In this document: one piece after another, positions 23,475 through 30,703 of the stretch | How positions within the stretch are numbered: position 1 is the first letter of the stretch | Layout of the letters: each line of letters begins with the position of its first letter | Assembly: GCA_900544765.1 (NCBI GenBank) | Contig: UQWI01000018.1 | Location: 1 to 36,070, forward strand | Origin: an uncultured Eubacteriales bacterium | GTDB lineage: Bacteria; Bacillota; Clostridia; Oscillospirales; Oscillospiraceae | Length of the DNA: 36,070 nt | Reading direction: 5' to 3' | Notes under the pieces: generated by a model | Database searches by the model: none | The model's input: only the letters and a program-made list of their open reading frames with translations | What the model was told of the DNA's origin: nothing | Translations under genes and position numbers: made by a program

Positions 23475-23503
23475 TTGCTTTTTTGTCCGCTTGACTATAT
23501 ACT
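23475..23503 (+). promoter_or_regulatory. Promoter of the GrpB-CatA operon
   Basis: TTGCTT, 17-bp spacer and TATACT. Confidence 0.6.
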
Positions 23504-23541
23504 ACCAGATACAGCTTGGTTTTTTCAAGGGAGGCGGAAGC

Positions 23542-23595
23542 ATGCATGAGGTAATCCGGCCCTGGCGCATGGACTCGCTGCTGCGTGGGGAGTGA
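23542..23595 (+). CDS. 17-codon mini-ORF before the GrpB-family gene
   Basis: GGGAGG precedes an ATG by 7 nt; the peptide is MHEVIRPWRMDSLLRGE and its TGA lies 3 nt before the next start. It could be a leader peptide or the surviving N-terminus of a GNAT-type acetyltransferase, whose members often begin with IRPWR. Coding status uncertain. Confidence 0.35.
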   Translation: MHEVIRPWRMDSLLRGE

Positions 23596-23598
23596 GAC

Positions 23599-24141
23599 AT
23601 GGCTCAGCACGTTACGGTTATTGAATACGACCCGGCCTGGCCGCTGGAGTTCGAGCGCGAGGCGTCCCGCATCCGGGGCGCGCTGGGCGAAAACTGCCTG
23701 GAGGTCTACCACATCGGCAGCACATCGGTGCCGGGCCTCGCGGCGAAGCCCATCATAGATATCCTGCCCGTCGTGCGCTCGCTTGAAGCCGTGGACGCGG
23801 CGAAGGACAGCCTGGAAGCGCTTGGCTACGAGTACCTGGGCGAATTCGGCATACCGGGCCGCCGCTACCTGCGCAAGGGCGGCGACGAGCGCACGCACCA
23901 GGTACACGTCTTTGCCGCCGAGGACGAAGTTAACATAACCAGGCATCTGGCCTTCAGGGACTATCTGCGGGAACACCCTGACGTGAGGGATGAGTACGCC
24001 GCGCTCAAGCGCGCCCTCGCGGAGAAGTATCCCTATGATATTGAGGCCTACTGTGAAGGCAAGGACGCCTTCGTGAAGAGATATGAGCGCGAGGCCCTTG
24101 ACTGGACGGAAAGGGGAGAGTGTGAATTACGAGGTCATTGA
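23599..24141 (+). CDS. GrpB family protein (UPF0157)
   Basis: A 180-residue member of the GrpB/UPF0157 family, which has a nucleotidyltransferase-like fold but no firmly known reaction. The signature is EVYHIGSTSVPGLAAKPIID, with the GSTS and the Asp of IIDI as the nucleotidyltransferase-like site; the second motif is THQVHVF. The N-terminal YDPAWPLEFEREASRI is also typical. GGGGAG lies upstream at proper spacing. The following CatA-like gene overlaps its end by 20 nt. Both genes belong to families frequently found on mobile or accessory DNA. Confidence 0.85.
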   Translation: MAQHVTVIEYDPAWPLEFEREASRIRGALGENCLEVYHIGSTSVPGLAAKPIIDILPVVRSLEAVDAAKDSLEALGYEYLGEFGIPGRRYLRKGGDERTHQVHVFAAEDEVNITRHLAFRDYLREHPDVRDEYAALKRALAEKYPYDIEAYCEGKDAFVKRYEREALDWTERGECELRGH

Positions 24142-24745
24142 CATAGCCTCCTGGCCGCGCCGGGAGTACTTTGAGCACTACATGAACGCCGTGCCCTGTA
24201 CCTACAGCATGACGGTCAGGCTGGATATCACCAACCTGCGCCGGAAGGGGCTGCGGCTGTATCCGGCCATGCTCTGGCTGCTGACTGGGGCCGTGAACCG
24301 CTGCGAACAGTTCAGAATGGCGCTCAGGCTGGATGGAGAACTCGTGCGCTACAGCCGCATGGAGCCGAGCTACACTGTTTTCCATAGAGAAACGCACACT
24401 TTTTCAAACCTTTGGACGGAGTACTCGCCCGACTACGGCGAATTCCTGAGCCGGTACGAGGAGGATTTGAGGCTCTACGGCGGCGTCGAGGCCTTCGCGG
24501 CCAAGCCGGACGCGCCGGAGAACTGCTTTACAGTGTCCATGCTGCCCTGGGCGAGCTTTGAGGGCTTCAATCTGAATACGGCGGATTTCCGCTACCTGAT
24601 ACCGATTTTTACGCTGGGCAAATTCTGCGAGGACGGCGGGCGCGCACTTATGCCCGTCGCGGTGCAGGTGCACCACGCCGTCTGCGACGGCTATCACACC
24701 TGCTCGTTCCTGGAGGGGCTGCAAAACGCTGTAGACAGCATGTGA
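24122..24745 (+). CDS. CatA-like (type A) O-acetyltransferase
   Basis: A 207-residue protein of the type A chloramphenicol acetyltransferase fold, using acetyl-CoA. The start YEVIDIASWPRREYFEHYM and NAVPCTYSMTVRLDITNL matches CatA proteins. The catalytic motif HHAVCDGYH and the transition-state Ser in SMLPWASFEGFNLN are present. Length equals that of CatA enzymes (about 210 residues). CatA-like genes in Clostridia include both resistance enzymes and housekeeping homologues with other substrates; sequence reading alone cannot decide. The start is GTG at 24122, with AGGGGAG upstream, inside the GrpB gene. Confidence 0.85.
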   Translation: MNYEVIDIASWPRREYFEHYMNAVPCTYSMTVRLDITNLRRKGLRLYPAMLWLLTGAVNRCEQFRMALRLDGELVRYSRMEPSYTVFHRETHTFSNLWTEYSPDYGEFLSRYEEDLRLYGGVEAFAAKPDAPENCFTVSMLPWASFEGFNLNTADFRYLIPIFTLGKFCEDGGRALMPVAVQVHHAVCDGYHTCSFLEGLQNAVDSM

Positions 24746-24748
24746 CGT

Positions 24749-24783
24749 GAATACCGGCGGCGCATATTGCGCCGCCGGTATTC
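24749..24783. terminator. Perfect 16-bp hairpin after the CatA-like gene
   Basis: GAATACCGGCGGCGCA and its exact complement flank a 3-nt loop. On the plus strand it is followed by AAAAAAG, not T, so it is a stable barrier hairpin but not a canonical terminator. Confidence 0.55.
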
Positions 24784-24814
24784 AAAAAAGACGGGAAAGG
24801 CTTCGCTCCGCGTC

Positions 24815-24843
24815 TTGACAAAACACGCTGTCCATGTTATAAA
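24815..24843 (+). promoter_or_regulatory. Promoter of mntP leader RNA
   Basis: A perfect TTGACA, 17-bp spacer and TATAAA, about 10 bp before the riboswitch begins. Confidence 0.82.
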
Positions 24844-24851
24844 TTTTGTCG

Positions 24852-24940
24852 ACAATGAGGGAGTAGCAAGCGTTGCCCAACGTGACAAGTCAACATACTG
24901 GCCGAAAGGCCTGGCTTGTTTTAATTTGCGAGACTCATGT
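24852..24940 (+). promoter_or_regulatory. yybP-ykoY manganese riboswitch
   Basis: The leader carries the hallmarks of this Mn2+-sensing RNA: GGGAGTAGC near the 5' side, GTCAACATACTGGCC, a GAAA loop and GGCCTGGCTTG on the 3' side. ATGAG at the 5' end pairs with CTCAT at the 3' end as helix P1. The CTCAT strand is also part of the following terminator stem, so metal binding would favour read-through into mntP. Placed directly ahead of a manganese efflux gene, as in known cases. Confidence 0.88.
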
Positions 24941-24974
24941 ATGCTGTGGTAAGCCATACATGGAGTCTTTTTTC
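24931..24974 (+). terminator. Riboswitch-controlled terminator
   Basis: AGACTCATGTATG pairs with CATACATGGAGTCT, followed by TTTTTT. The 5' strand overlaps P1 of the riboswitch. Confidence 0.82.
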
Positions 24975-24982
24975 TTCCGACG

Positions 24983-25015
24983 CCAAGTGTGGTATTTGCC
25001 GCACTTGGATTTTTT
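24983..25015 (+). terminator. Second terminator between riboswitch and mntP
   Basis: CCAAGTGTGG and CCGCACTTGG form a 10-bp stem (one G-U) with a 6-nt loop, followed by ATTTTTTGTTTT, only 6 nt before the mntP ribosome binding site region. Confidence 0.75.
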
Positions 25016-25033
25016 GTTTTCGGAGGGACAGCT

Positions 25034-25615
25034 ATGGAATTAGGATTTGCCTTTTTCTTCAACAGCATACTGCTCGGCGTCGGGCTTGCCATGGACGCGT
25101 TTTCGGTTTCGCTGGCGAACGGGCTGAACGAGCCGTGCATGAAAAGGGGCAGGATTGCGCTCGTCGCCTTTATCTTTGCCGCGTTCCAGTTCGCTATGCC
25201 GCTGATTGGCTGGGTGTGCGTGTCGACCATCGCGCAGTATTTCAGCGTCTTTGAGCAGTTCATCCCTTGGATAGCCCTGGTGCTGCTATGTCTCATAGGC
25301 GGCAACATGATTTACGAATGCCGCAAAAACGGATGCGAAGCGGAGAAGCCCGCCGTAGGGCTCGGCGGCCTGCTGGTGCAGGGCGTGGCGACTTCAATAG
25401 ACGCGCTGTCCGTGGGCTTCACCATAGCCGAGTACAGCTTTGCCGAGGCGCTGCTCGCCTGCCTGCTGATTGGGGCCGTCACCTTCTTCATATGCCTTGC
25501 GGGCATAGTAATAGGCAAGAAGGCCGGTACAAAGCTCGCGAACAAGGCGGGGATATTCGGCGGCGTGATACTCATATTCATAGGCCTCGAGATATTCATC
25601 ACGGGGCTGCTGTAA
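25034..25615 (+). CDS. mntP: Manganese efflux protein MntP
   Basis: A 193-residue MntP protein that exports Mn2+. Six membrane helices are visible in two related halves; the conserved acidic metal-site motifs are LGVGLAMDAFSVSLANG in the first helix and QGVATSIDALSVGFTIAEY in the fourth. LIGWVCVSTIAQYF and IGGNMIYE are also typical. The ATG at 25034 has GGAGGGA 7 nt before it; an earlier in-frame GTG lies inside the second terminator. Expression is set by the upstream yybP-ykoY riboswitch, with an extra terminator in between. Confidence 0.95.
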   Translation: MELGFAFFFNSILLGVGLAMDAFSVSLANGLNEPCMKRGRIALVAFIFAAFQFAMPLIGWVCVSTIAQYFSVFEQFIPWIALVLLCLIGGNMIYECRKNGCEAEKPAVGLGGLLVQGVATSIDALSVGFTIAEYSFAEALLACLLIGAVTFFICLAGIVIGKKAGTKLANKAGIFGGVILIFIGLEIFITGLL

Positions 25616-25693
25616 GCGGGCGCGCACAAAGCGGCACATTCCGCGCTGAGGACGCGCTATAATGGCCCGGCCTTTTGAAAGGAGGGCTGTCCT

Positions 25694-26272
25694 ATGAAAA
25701 AAGCGGCGTGTTTTGTCGCGGGATTTTCCATGGCCGTGTGCCTTGCCGCGCCTGCTGCGGCGGTGTGGGACGCCGACTACGGTGAGTGCATGATTGAGTG
25801 CGCGCTGTCCGGCGACCGTGAGCGCGGCAGGCTCTACGAGCGGCTGCGCAACGCGAAAATAGATGCGCTCGGGCTCGACGCGCCATACATAGCCTACGAC
25901 GACCTCGTCCTGCTGGCCCAGGTCATACACACTGAGGCGGGCAGCGCCTGGCTGCCGGACGAGTGGCGCCTCGCTGTGGGCGAGGTGGTCTTAAACCGTG
26001 TGGCCAGTCCAGAGTTCCCCGACACGCTCGAGGAGGTTGTTTTTCAGCCGGGGCAGTATTCGGCGGCCGACCGGGACTGGTTTGAGGTGCTCATCCCGTA
26101 CCGGAGCTGCCTCGAGGCCGCGCTTCGGCTGCTGGGGGGTGAGCGTGTTTTGAACGACGGGCGGGTCGTGTTCCAGTCCGGCGGACGGCAGGGCGGAGTG
26201 GCGCTCAAACTTACAGACAGCGTTTACGGCAGCACCTATTTCTGCTATACGAATCACCCGGAGCTGTATTGA
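25694..26272 (+). CDS. Secreted cell wall hydrolase (SleB/Hydrolase_2 family)
   Basis: A 192-residue secreted protein. Residues 1-24 form a signal peptide (MKKAACFVAGFSMAVCLAAP, cleavage near AAA). The catalytic domain of the Hydrolase_2 family (spore cortex hydrolase SleB fold) begins at LVLLAQVIHTEAGSAW, where the Glu is the catalytic acid, then LAVGEVVLNRVASPEFPDTL and VFQPGQYS. Such enzymes cleave peptidoglycan. No peptidoglycan-binding domain is fused. GGAGGG precedes the ATG. Single gene with its own terminator. It could act in germination, sporulation or wall turnover. Confidence 0.88.
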   Translation: MKKAACFVAGFSMAVCLAAPAAAVWDADYGECMIECALSGDRERGRLYERLRNAKIDALGLDAPYIAYDDLVLLAQVIHTEAGSAWLPDEWRLAVGEVVLNRVASPEFPDTLEEVVFQPGQYSAADRDWFEVLIPYRSCLEAALRLLGGERVLNDGRVVFQSGGRQGGVALKLTDSVYGSTYFCYTNHPELY

Positions 26273-26278
26273 CATGCA

Positions 26279-26308
26279 ACGGAGGCGGAACTTCCCGCCT
26301 CCGGTTTT
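26279..26308 (+). terminator. Intrinsic terminator of the wall hydrolase gene
   Basis: GGAGGCGG, loop AACTTC, CCGCCTCC, then GGTTTTTG. Confidence 0.85.
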
Positions 26309-26310
26309 TG

Positions 26311-26339
26311 TTGTCAGTATACGCGCTTTGTGGTAAACT
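26311..26339 (+). promoter_or_regulatory. Promoter of the membrane pair-M20 operon
   Basis: TTGTCA, 17-bp spacer and TAAACT, 30 bp before the first start. Confidence 0.6.
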
Positions 26340-26369
26340 TGTCTCACTCGAAAAAGAGAGGTGTTTAAA

Positions 26370-27101
26370 ATGTTTGACCCAAACGGGCCGCTCATGTACG
26401 CCATGACGGCGATAGTCATACTGTTCGTCATAGCTATGAGCATACGCTTCATTGTAATGGCCTGGAAGCGAGCAAAAAAGATAGGCATGGACCCCAAGGT
26501 CCTGCGCCGCGTTGCCATATCCTCGGCCATATTCACCATCGCTCCCGCAGTCAGCATCCTGCTCGGCGTCATCGCGCTGTCCCGCGCACTGGGCTTCCCC
26601 CTGCCGTGGCTGAGGCTTTCGGTCATCGGCGCGCTGACCTATGAGACCCCTGCCGCCGCCTCCGCCGCGAGCGCTATGGGTACGGATTTGTCAAACCTCA
26701 TCACCGACCCCGTCGTCTTTGCGGCGATTGCCTGGGTCATGACGCTGGGAATCATCCCTGGCCCCGTGCTGGTGCCTACCATCGGCAAGAAGATTGAAAA
26801 CGGCGTCATGCGCATCCGCCAGAAGGACGAGCACTGGGGCAGCCTCTTTATGACCGCGCTCTTCCTGGGCATGATAAGCGCCTTCCTGGGCATGATATTT
26901 GCAACGGTGAGCGAAGGCCTGCGCGGCTGGATACCCTGCTTCGTAATGATAGCATCTGCACTCATCATGTGCGTCTGCGCCGTGTTTGTGAAGGTCCTGC
27001 ACTGGAAGTGGATGGAGGACTACGCCCTGCCCATCAGCATGCTGGGCGGCATGGCGCTGAGCATACCCATCACCAACCTCGTGAACATGATAGCGGGCTG
27101 A
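26370..27101 (+). CDS. DUF5058-type membrane protein
   Basis: A 243-residue integral membrane protein with about six helices that I assign to the DUF5058 family. Landmarks: an N-terminal helix after FDPNGPLMYAMTAIV, a basic linker (MAWKRAKKIGMDPKVL), the conserved PLPWLRLSVIGALTYETPAA, GIIPGPVLVPTIGKKIENG, and the C-terminal MLGGMALSIPITNLVN. The ATG at 26370 has AGAGAGG upstream. The partner gene follows 13 nt later and a membrane-anchored M20 peptidase after that. The two membrane proteins probably form one transporter; the peptidase suggests that the cargo is an amide or peptide. That is inference. Confidence 0.7.
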   Translation: MFDPNGPLMYAMTAIVILFVIAMSIRFIVMAWKRAKKIGMDPKVLRRVAISSAIFTIAPAVSILLGVIALSRALGFPLPWLRLSVIGALTYETPAAASAASAMGTDLSNLITDPVVFAAIAWVMTLGIIPGPVLVPTIGKKIENGVMRIRQKDEHWGSLFMTALFLGMISAFLGMIFATVSEGLRGWIPCFVMIASALIMCVCAVFVKVLHWKWMEDYALPISMLGGMALSIPITNLVNMIAG

Positions 27102-27114
27102 GGGGGTAACAGAC

Positions 27115-27786
27115 ATGAGAAGAGCACAAAAATACGCTGATTTCCGCGACTACGAGCACTATGTGGGCCGCTGGTGGATGCTCACCGGCTCCCTTCTGCT
27201 CCTGGCCGTACCCACGACCATCTGCGTCGTCTACGACGCCTGGCCCCCCATCACCGACATACTGCGCGGCCTTCTGGGCGTCGCGCCCATCTACTGGACC
27301 GTCGGCACGATTGAGGTGCTGACCTACGTCCCCATGCTGGGCACCGGCGGCAGCTACCTGGGCTTCCTCACCGGCAACCTTACGAGCCTGAAGGTCCCCT
27401 GCGCGCTCAACGCGATGCAGGCCAGCGGCGTCGAGGCGGGCACCGAGGAGGGTGAGCTCATATCCACCATCGCCATCGGCGTCTCCAGCCTTGTGACCAC
27501 GGCGGTCATCGCCATCGGCGTCCTGCTGCTGAGCTCCATACGCGGGTTTATCGAGTCCCCGGCGCTGCAGCCGGCCTTCGACAACATCCTGCCCGCCCTC
27601 TTCGGGCCTCTCGCGGTGGTGTACGTCTCGAAGAACTGGAAGGTCGCCATGGCCCCGCTCATATTCATGATAGTGCTGTTCATCTGCGTGCCGGCGCTGG
27701 CCGACAGCGTGGGCATACTCGTGCCTGTGGGCGCGATAATCGCCATCGTCGCGGCGCGCATACTCTATAAGAAAGGTCTGGTTTGA
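27115..27786 (+). CDS. Membrane partner protein of the DUF5058 protein
   Basis: A 223-residue integral membrane protein with about six helices. It starts with a soluble N-terminus (YADFRDYEHYVGRWWML), then GTIEVLTYVPMLGTGGSYLG and FLTGNLTSLKVPCALNAMQ, a re-entrant-looking segment rich in Gly and Thr that could line a substrate path. Related clostridial proteins are often labelled small-conductance mechanosensitive channels, but no MscS pore helix or beta domain is visible here, so I doubt that name. GAGGGGG precedes the ATG. The peptidase gene begins in its stop codon. Confidence 0.65.
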   Translation: MRRAQKYADFRDYEHYVGRWWMLTGSLLLLAVPTTICVVYDAWPPITDILRGLLGVAPIYWTVGTIEVLTYVPMLGTGGSYLGFLTGNLTSLKVPCALNAMQASGVEAGTEEGELISTIAIGVSSLVTTAVIAIGVLLLSSIRGFIESPALQPAFDNILPALFGPLAVVYVSKNWKVAMAPLIFMIVLFICVPALADSVGILVPVGAIIAIVAARILYKKGLV

Positions 27787-29237
27787 TGAAGAAAGCCGCT
27801 AAGTTCCTGCTGGGCGCGGCGGGTACGGCCCTGGCCGCAGGCGCGGGCGTCGTACTGGCCCGCGCGGCGCTGTACCGCCCCGGCCCCGAGCTGCGCGCCG
27901 ACCCCGACGCGGTGAGCGTAGACTACGACCGCGTCGTCGAGAGCCTGAGCGAAATGATACGCATACGCACGGTCTCGAACGCAGACGCGTCCAAGGAGGA
28001 CGCCGCCGAGTTCGAGCGCTTCCGCGCCTACCTCACCGAGCGCTATCCGACGCTGGCCGGGAAGTGCGCCCCCGAGCGCATAGGCCGCTGCGGCGTGCTC
28101 TACACCTGGCGAGGCGCTTCGAGCGAGAAGCCCACCGTGCTCATGGCCCACTACGACGTCGTCCCCGCCGACGGCGAGGGCTGGACCGAGCCCCCCTTCA
28201 GCGGCGCGGTCAAGGAGGGCATCATCTGGGGACGCGGAGCGCTGGACACCAAGGTCACGCTCTGCTCCATCATGGAGGCCGCCGAGCAGTTAATCAAAGA
28301 GGGCTTCGTGCCAGAAAACGACATATACCTCGCCTTCTCCGGCGAGGAGGAGCCCGCCGGGCCGAGCGCGGGCGACATCGTAACCGCGCTTGAGGAGCGC
28401 GGCGTGCGTCCCGCGCTGGTGCTCGACGAGGGCGGCGCGGTGGTCACCGGCGCTTTCCCGGGCGTGAGCGTGCCATGCGCCCTCGTGGGTACGGCGGAGA
28501 AGGGCCAGCTCAGGCTTTCGCTCGAGGCCGAGAGCAAGGGCGGACACGCCTCCTCGCCTCCGCCGCAGACCATCGTAGGAGAGCTGGCCGAAGCCGTCTG
28601 CGAGGTCGACGCCACCGGCGCGCCCTTCATCATGACGCCGCCGGTAGAGCAGATGCTCGACACCCTGGGCCGTCATGCGAGCTTCCCGATGCGCGTGGTG
28701 CTCGCCAACCTGAACATCTTCCGCCCCGTGCTGGACGTGGTCTCGCAGCTGAGCGGCGGCGAGCTCAACGCCCTGCTGCGCACCACCTGCGCCGCCACGC
28801 AGATGTCCGGCAGCCCGGAGAACAACGTCCTGCCCGCCAAGGCGAGCGTAGGTTTCAACCTGCGCGTCATCAACGGCGAGAGCTGCGACGAGGCGGAGGC
28901 GCGTGTGCGCGACGCGGTGAGCGACCCGGACATCACCGTCCGGCGCATCTACGCCGCCGAGCCGAGCAAGTATTCGGAGACGAGCGGAGAGGCCTGGGAC
29001 AAGCTCACGGGCGTCATAAAGCGCACCTGGCCGAAGGCCGTCGTCAGCCCCTACCTGATGCTCGCGGCCAGCGATTCGCGCCACTACGACCGCATCAGCG
29101 ACCACGTCTACCGCTTCTGCCCGCTCGAGCTCTCCAAGGCCGAGCGCGGCACCATTCACGGCGTGAACGAGCGCATACCGACCTGGAAGGCCGTCAAGTG
29201 CACCGAGTTCTACGTCCGCCTTATCCGCGAGTGCTGA
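27786..29237 (+). CDS. Membrane-anchored M20 family peptidase (PM20D1/CPS1-like)
   Basis: A 483-residue di-metal M20 hydrolase. Residues about 5-30 are a membrane anchor. Metal and catalytic residues are visible: LMAHYDVVPADGEGW, IWGRGALDTKVTL, the Glu pair of AFSGEEEPAG, VLDEGGAVV and the C-terminal His in GTIHGVNERIP. The DVVPADGEGW-PPFSG pattern and the large lid domain make it more like carboxypeptidase S/PM20D1 than like PepT or ArgE. Members cleave or form N-acyl amino acids or C-terminal peptides. Start codon overlaps the stop of the preceding gene by one base, so it is tightly coupled to the putative transporter. Confidence 0.88.
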   Translation: MKKAAKFLLGAAGTALAAGAGVVLARAALYRPGPELRADPDAVSVDYDRVVESLSEMIRIRTVSNADASKEDAAEFERFRAYLTERYPTLAGKCAPERIGRCGVLYTWRGASSEKPTVLMAHYDVVPADGEGWTEPPFSGAVKEGIIWGRGALDTKVTLCSIMEAAEQLIKEGFVPENDIYLAFSGEEEPAGPSAGDIVTALEERGVRPALVLDEGGAVVTGAFPGVSVPCALVGTAEKGQLRLSLEAESKGGHASSPPPQTIVGELAEAVCEVDATGAPFIMTPPVEQMLDTLGRHASFPMRVVLANLNIFRPVLDVVSQLSGGELNALLRTTCAATQMSGSPENNVLPAKASVGFNLRVINGESCDEAEARVRDAVSDPDITVRRIYAAEPSKYSETSGEAWDKLTGVIKRTWPKAVVSPYLMLAASDSRHYDRISDHVYRFCPLELSKAERGTIHGVNERIPTWKAVKCTEFYVRLIREC

Positions 29238-29247
29238 AAAACCGCAA

Positions 29248-29284
29248 GAAAAACGCACCGTCACAGACGGTGCGTTTTTTCATT
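29248..29284. terminator. Bidirectional intrinsic terminator
   Basis: AAAAACGCACCGTC, loop ACAG, and its complement with TTTTTT on the plus side and a run of T on the minus side. Serves the M20 operon and the convergent lipoprotein gene. Confidence 0.88.
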
Positions 29285-29738
29285 CGACTGTCAGATTCAG
29301 CGAGCCGGTAAAGCCCTCTGCTTCGACAATGATGTAATTGCTCGCCGGCGGCAATTCAACAGTCCCGGAGTATGAGCGCCCGGCGCCGCAGAGGACCAAG
29401 GGCTCTTCCGCGCCCGTTTGCAGCAGCAGCGTCAGCTCCCCGCTCTCGCCATCTATATCGCAGGATATACTCAATTCGTTTCCGCCTTCCCGCTCGAGGG
29501 CCGTCCCGCCGAAGAGTATTTCCCGGCCGGAAAAGTCCTCATATTCGGCCTCGTAAGTCCCCACATAGCTGTCCGCGCCCAGACGCCGCCTGCCCTGCAG
29601 CTCGCCGCTGCCCGTCAGGGCGTCGTCGCCTATGGCCTGCAGCGCCTGGTTGTACTGCCCGATGATTTCGTCTTTAGAGCAGGCTGTAAGGGACAGGAGG
29701 CAGCACACGATTAAAAACAGAGGTACTATTCGCTTCAC
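29280..29738 (-). CDS. Small lipoprotein
   Basis: A 152-residue predicted lipoprotein. The N-terminus VKRIVPLFLIVCCLLSL with lipobox LTAC predicts a lipid-anchored Cys at about residue 20. The rest is beta-rich (DSYVGTYEAEYEDFSGREIL, then ELTLLLQTGAEEPLVLC and SNYIIVEAEGFTGSLNLTVE), suggesting a small beta-sandwich. I do not recognise the family. GTG start with AGGAG 6 nt upstream. It is encoded behind the ABC-transporter operon, separated by 88 nt with an imperfect hairpin, and may be its last member. Confidence 0.65.
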   Translation of the reverse strand: MKRIVPLFLIVCCLLSLTACSKDEIIGQYNQALQAIGDDALTGSGELQGRRRLGADSYVGTYEAEYEDFSGREILFGGTALEREGGNELSISCDIDGESGELTLLLQTGAEEPLVLCGAGRSYSGTVELPPASNYIIVEAEGFTGSLNLTVE

Positions 29739-29826
29739 GGTTTTCTCCTTTCGCTGTGTATACTCGAAGCCGCCCAGAGCATGCCCTGGACGGCTTCTTT
29801 GTAGAAATGGGGGAGAGGTTAGCACT

Positions 29827-29967
29827 TTAAGCTGCGGCGGCCGCGATTGGCAGCGGGATTGTCCCGCCGTTCATGCGGAAGGCCCAGACGCTCAGGCCCG
29901 CCAGCAGAATGATGAGTGAGACTATGATTATTATCGTCAGAAGTTTTACGGAATCCATTTTAATCAT
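29827..29967 (-). CDS. 46-residue single-helix membrane protein
   Basis: A short gene: an AGGAGG 7 nt before ATG, then MIKMDSVKLLTIIIIVSLII as start of one membrane helix ending at LSVWAF, and a short polar tail with TIPLPIAAAAA. There is no match I know. It lies behind the BceAB-type transporter genes and a four-helix membrane protein in the same direction. Small membrane proteins that modulate a transporter or kinase are often encoded so, but the role here is unknown. Confidence 0.6.
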   Translation of the reverse strand: MIKMDSVKLLTIIIIVSLIILLAGLSVWAFRMNGGTIPLPIAAAAA

Positions 29968-30072
29968 TTCTGAACCTCCTGTAAGATTTGACTGTCGTTT
30001 TTGGCTGTGGTTGAGTGAGTTTATGATGAATAAGGGCTTGCTGTCATGCGCACCGGGCTGCCGTGTGGAGCT

Positions 30073-30678
30073 TCAGGGGCAGGCCTTTGCGTGGGGGCCG
30101 ATACGCCGGGCGGTTTCCCTGGAAGGGATGCCGGGGCAGCTGTCGCCGTCGAGATTCACATACCGCCGTAGGGCGATTATGCACACGGCGAGAGCCAGCA
30201 GCACCTGCGGCGCGAAGAGGTGGATGACTATCCCCGCCGCGTAGACGAGGGGTACGCTTGCGGCGCCGGAGAGGGGCGCGGCGTCCGGCCCGGCGAAGAT
30301 GCGCAGCGTGACGTGGTCATGGGCGAGCAGCGTGTAGGGCGCGGGGACGGCGATGACGATGCCGTAGACCATCGCGTGCATCAGCACGGCGCAGGCGAAG
30401 GAGACGGCGGCCGTTATCAGAAGGCCGCGCCGTGTCCTGATGCCGTTCTTCGTATAGAGCAGCGCGCCGCAGATACAGACGGTGACCAGCATGGCGAGGT
30501 TTAGGAAGGCCTGGGCGATGTAGGGCGCGCGTTCCGCGAGGGCCTGTACCTGATAGGGCGTTTCAAACATGCCCAGGCCGAAGAGAATGTCCGCGATAAA
30601 TATGAGCATGAACACCGTTACGCAGCTCGGTATGACATATAAGAACATGGCGCGGAGTACGTTGTGGAGCTTTTGCAT
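30073..30678 (-). CDS. Four-helix membrane protein downstream of bceB-like gene
   Basis: A 201-residue membrane protein with four predicted helices (MFLYVIPSCVTVFMLIFIA, FLNLAMLVTVCICGALLY, LLITAAVSFACAVLMHAM and LFAPQVLLALAVCIIAL) and an external-looking loop between helices three and four. I do not recognise the family. AAAGGAAG precedes the ATG at 30678, 25 nt after the stop of the permease gene, so it is in the same operon. The soluble C-terminal tail is basic and contains two Cys. Confidence 0.6.
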   Translation of the reverse strand: MQKLHNVLRAMFLYVIPSCVTVFMLIFIADILFGLGMFETPYQVQALAERAPYIAQAFLNLAMLVTVCICGALLYTKNGIRTRRGLLITAAVSFACAVLMHAMVYGIVIAVPAPYTLLAHDHVTLRIFAGPDAAPLSGAASVPLVYAAGIVIHLFAPQVLLALAVCIIALRRYVNLDGDSCPGIPSRETARRIGPHAKACP

Positions 30679-30703
30679 GGTAACTTCCTTTCTGGGAGGC
30701 CCG

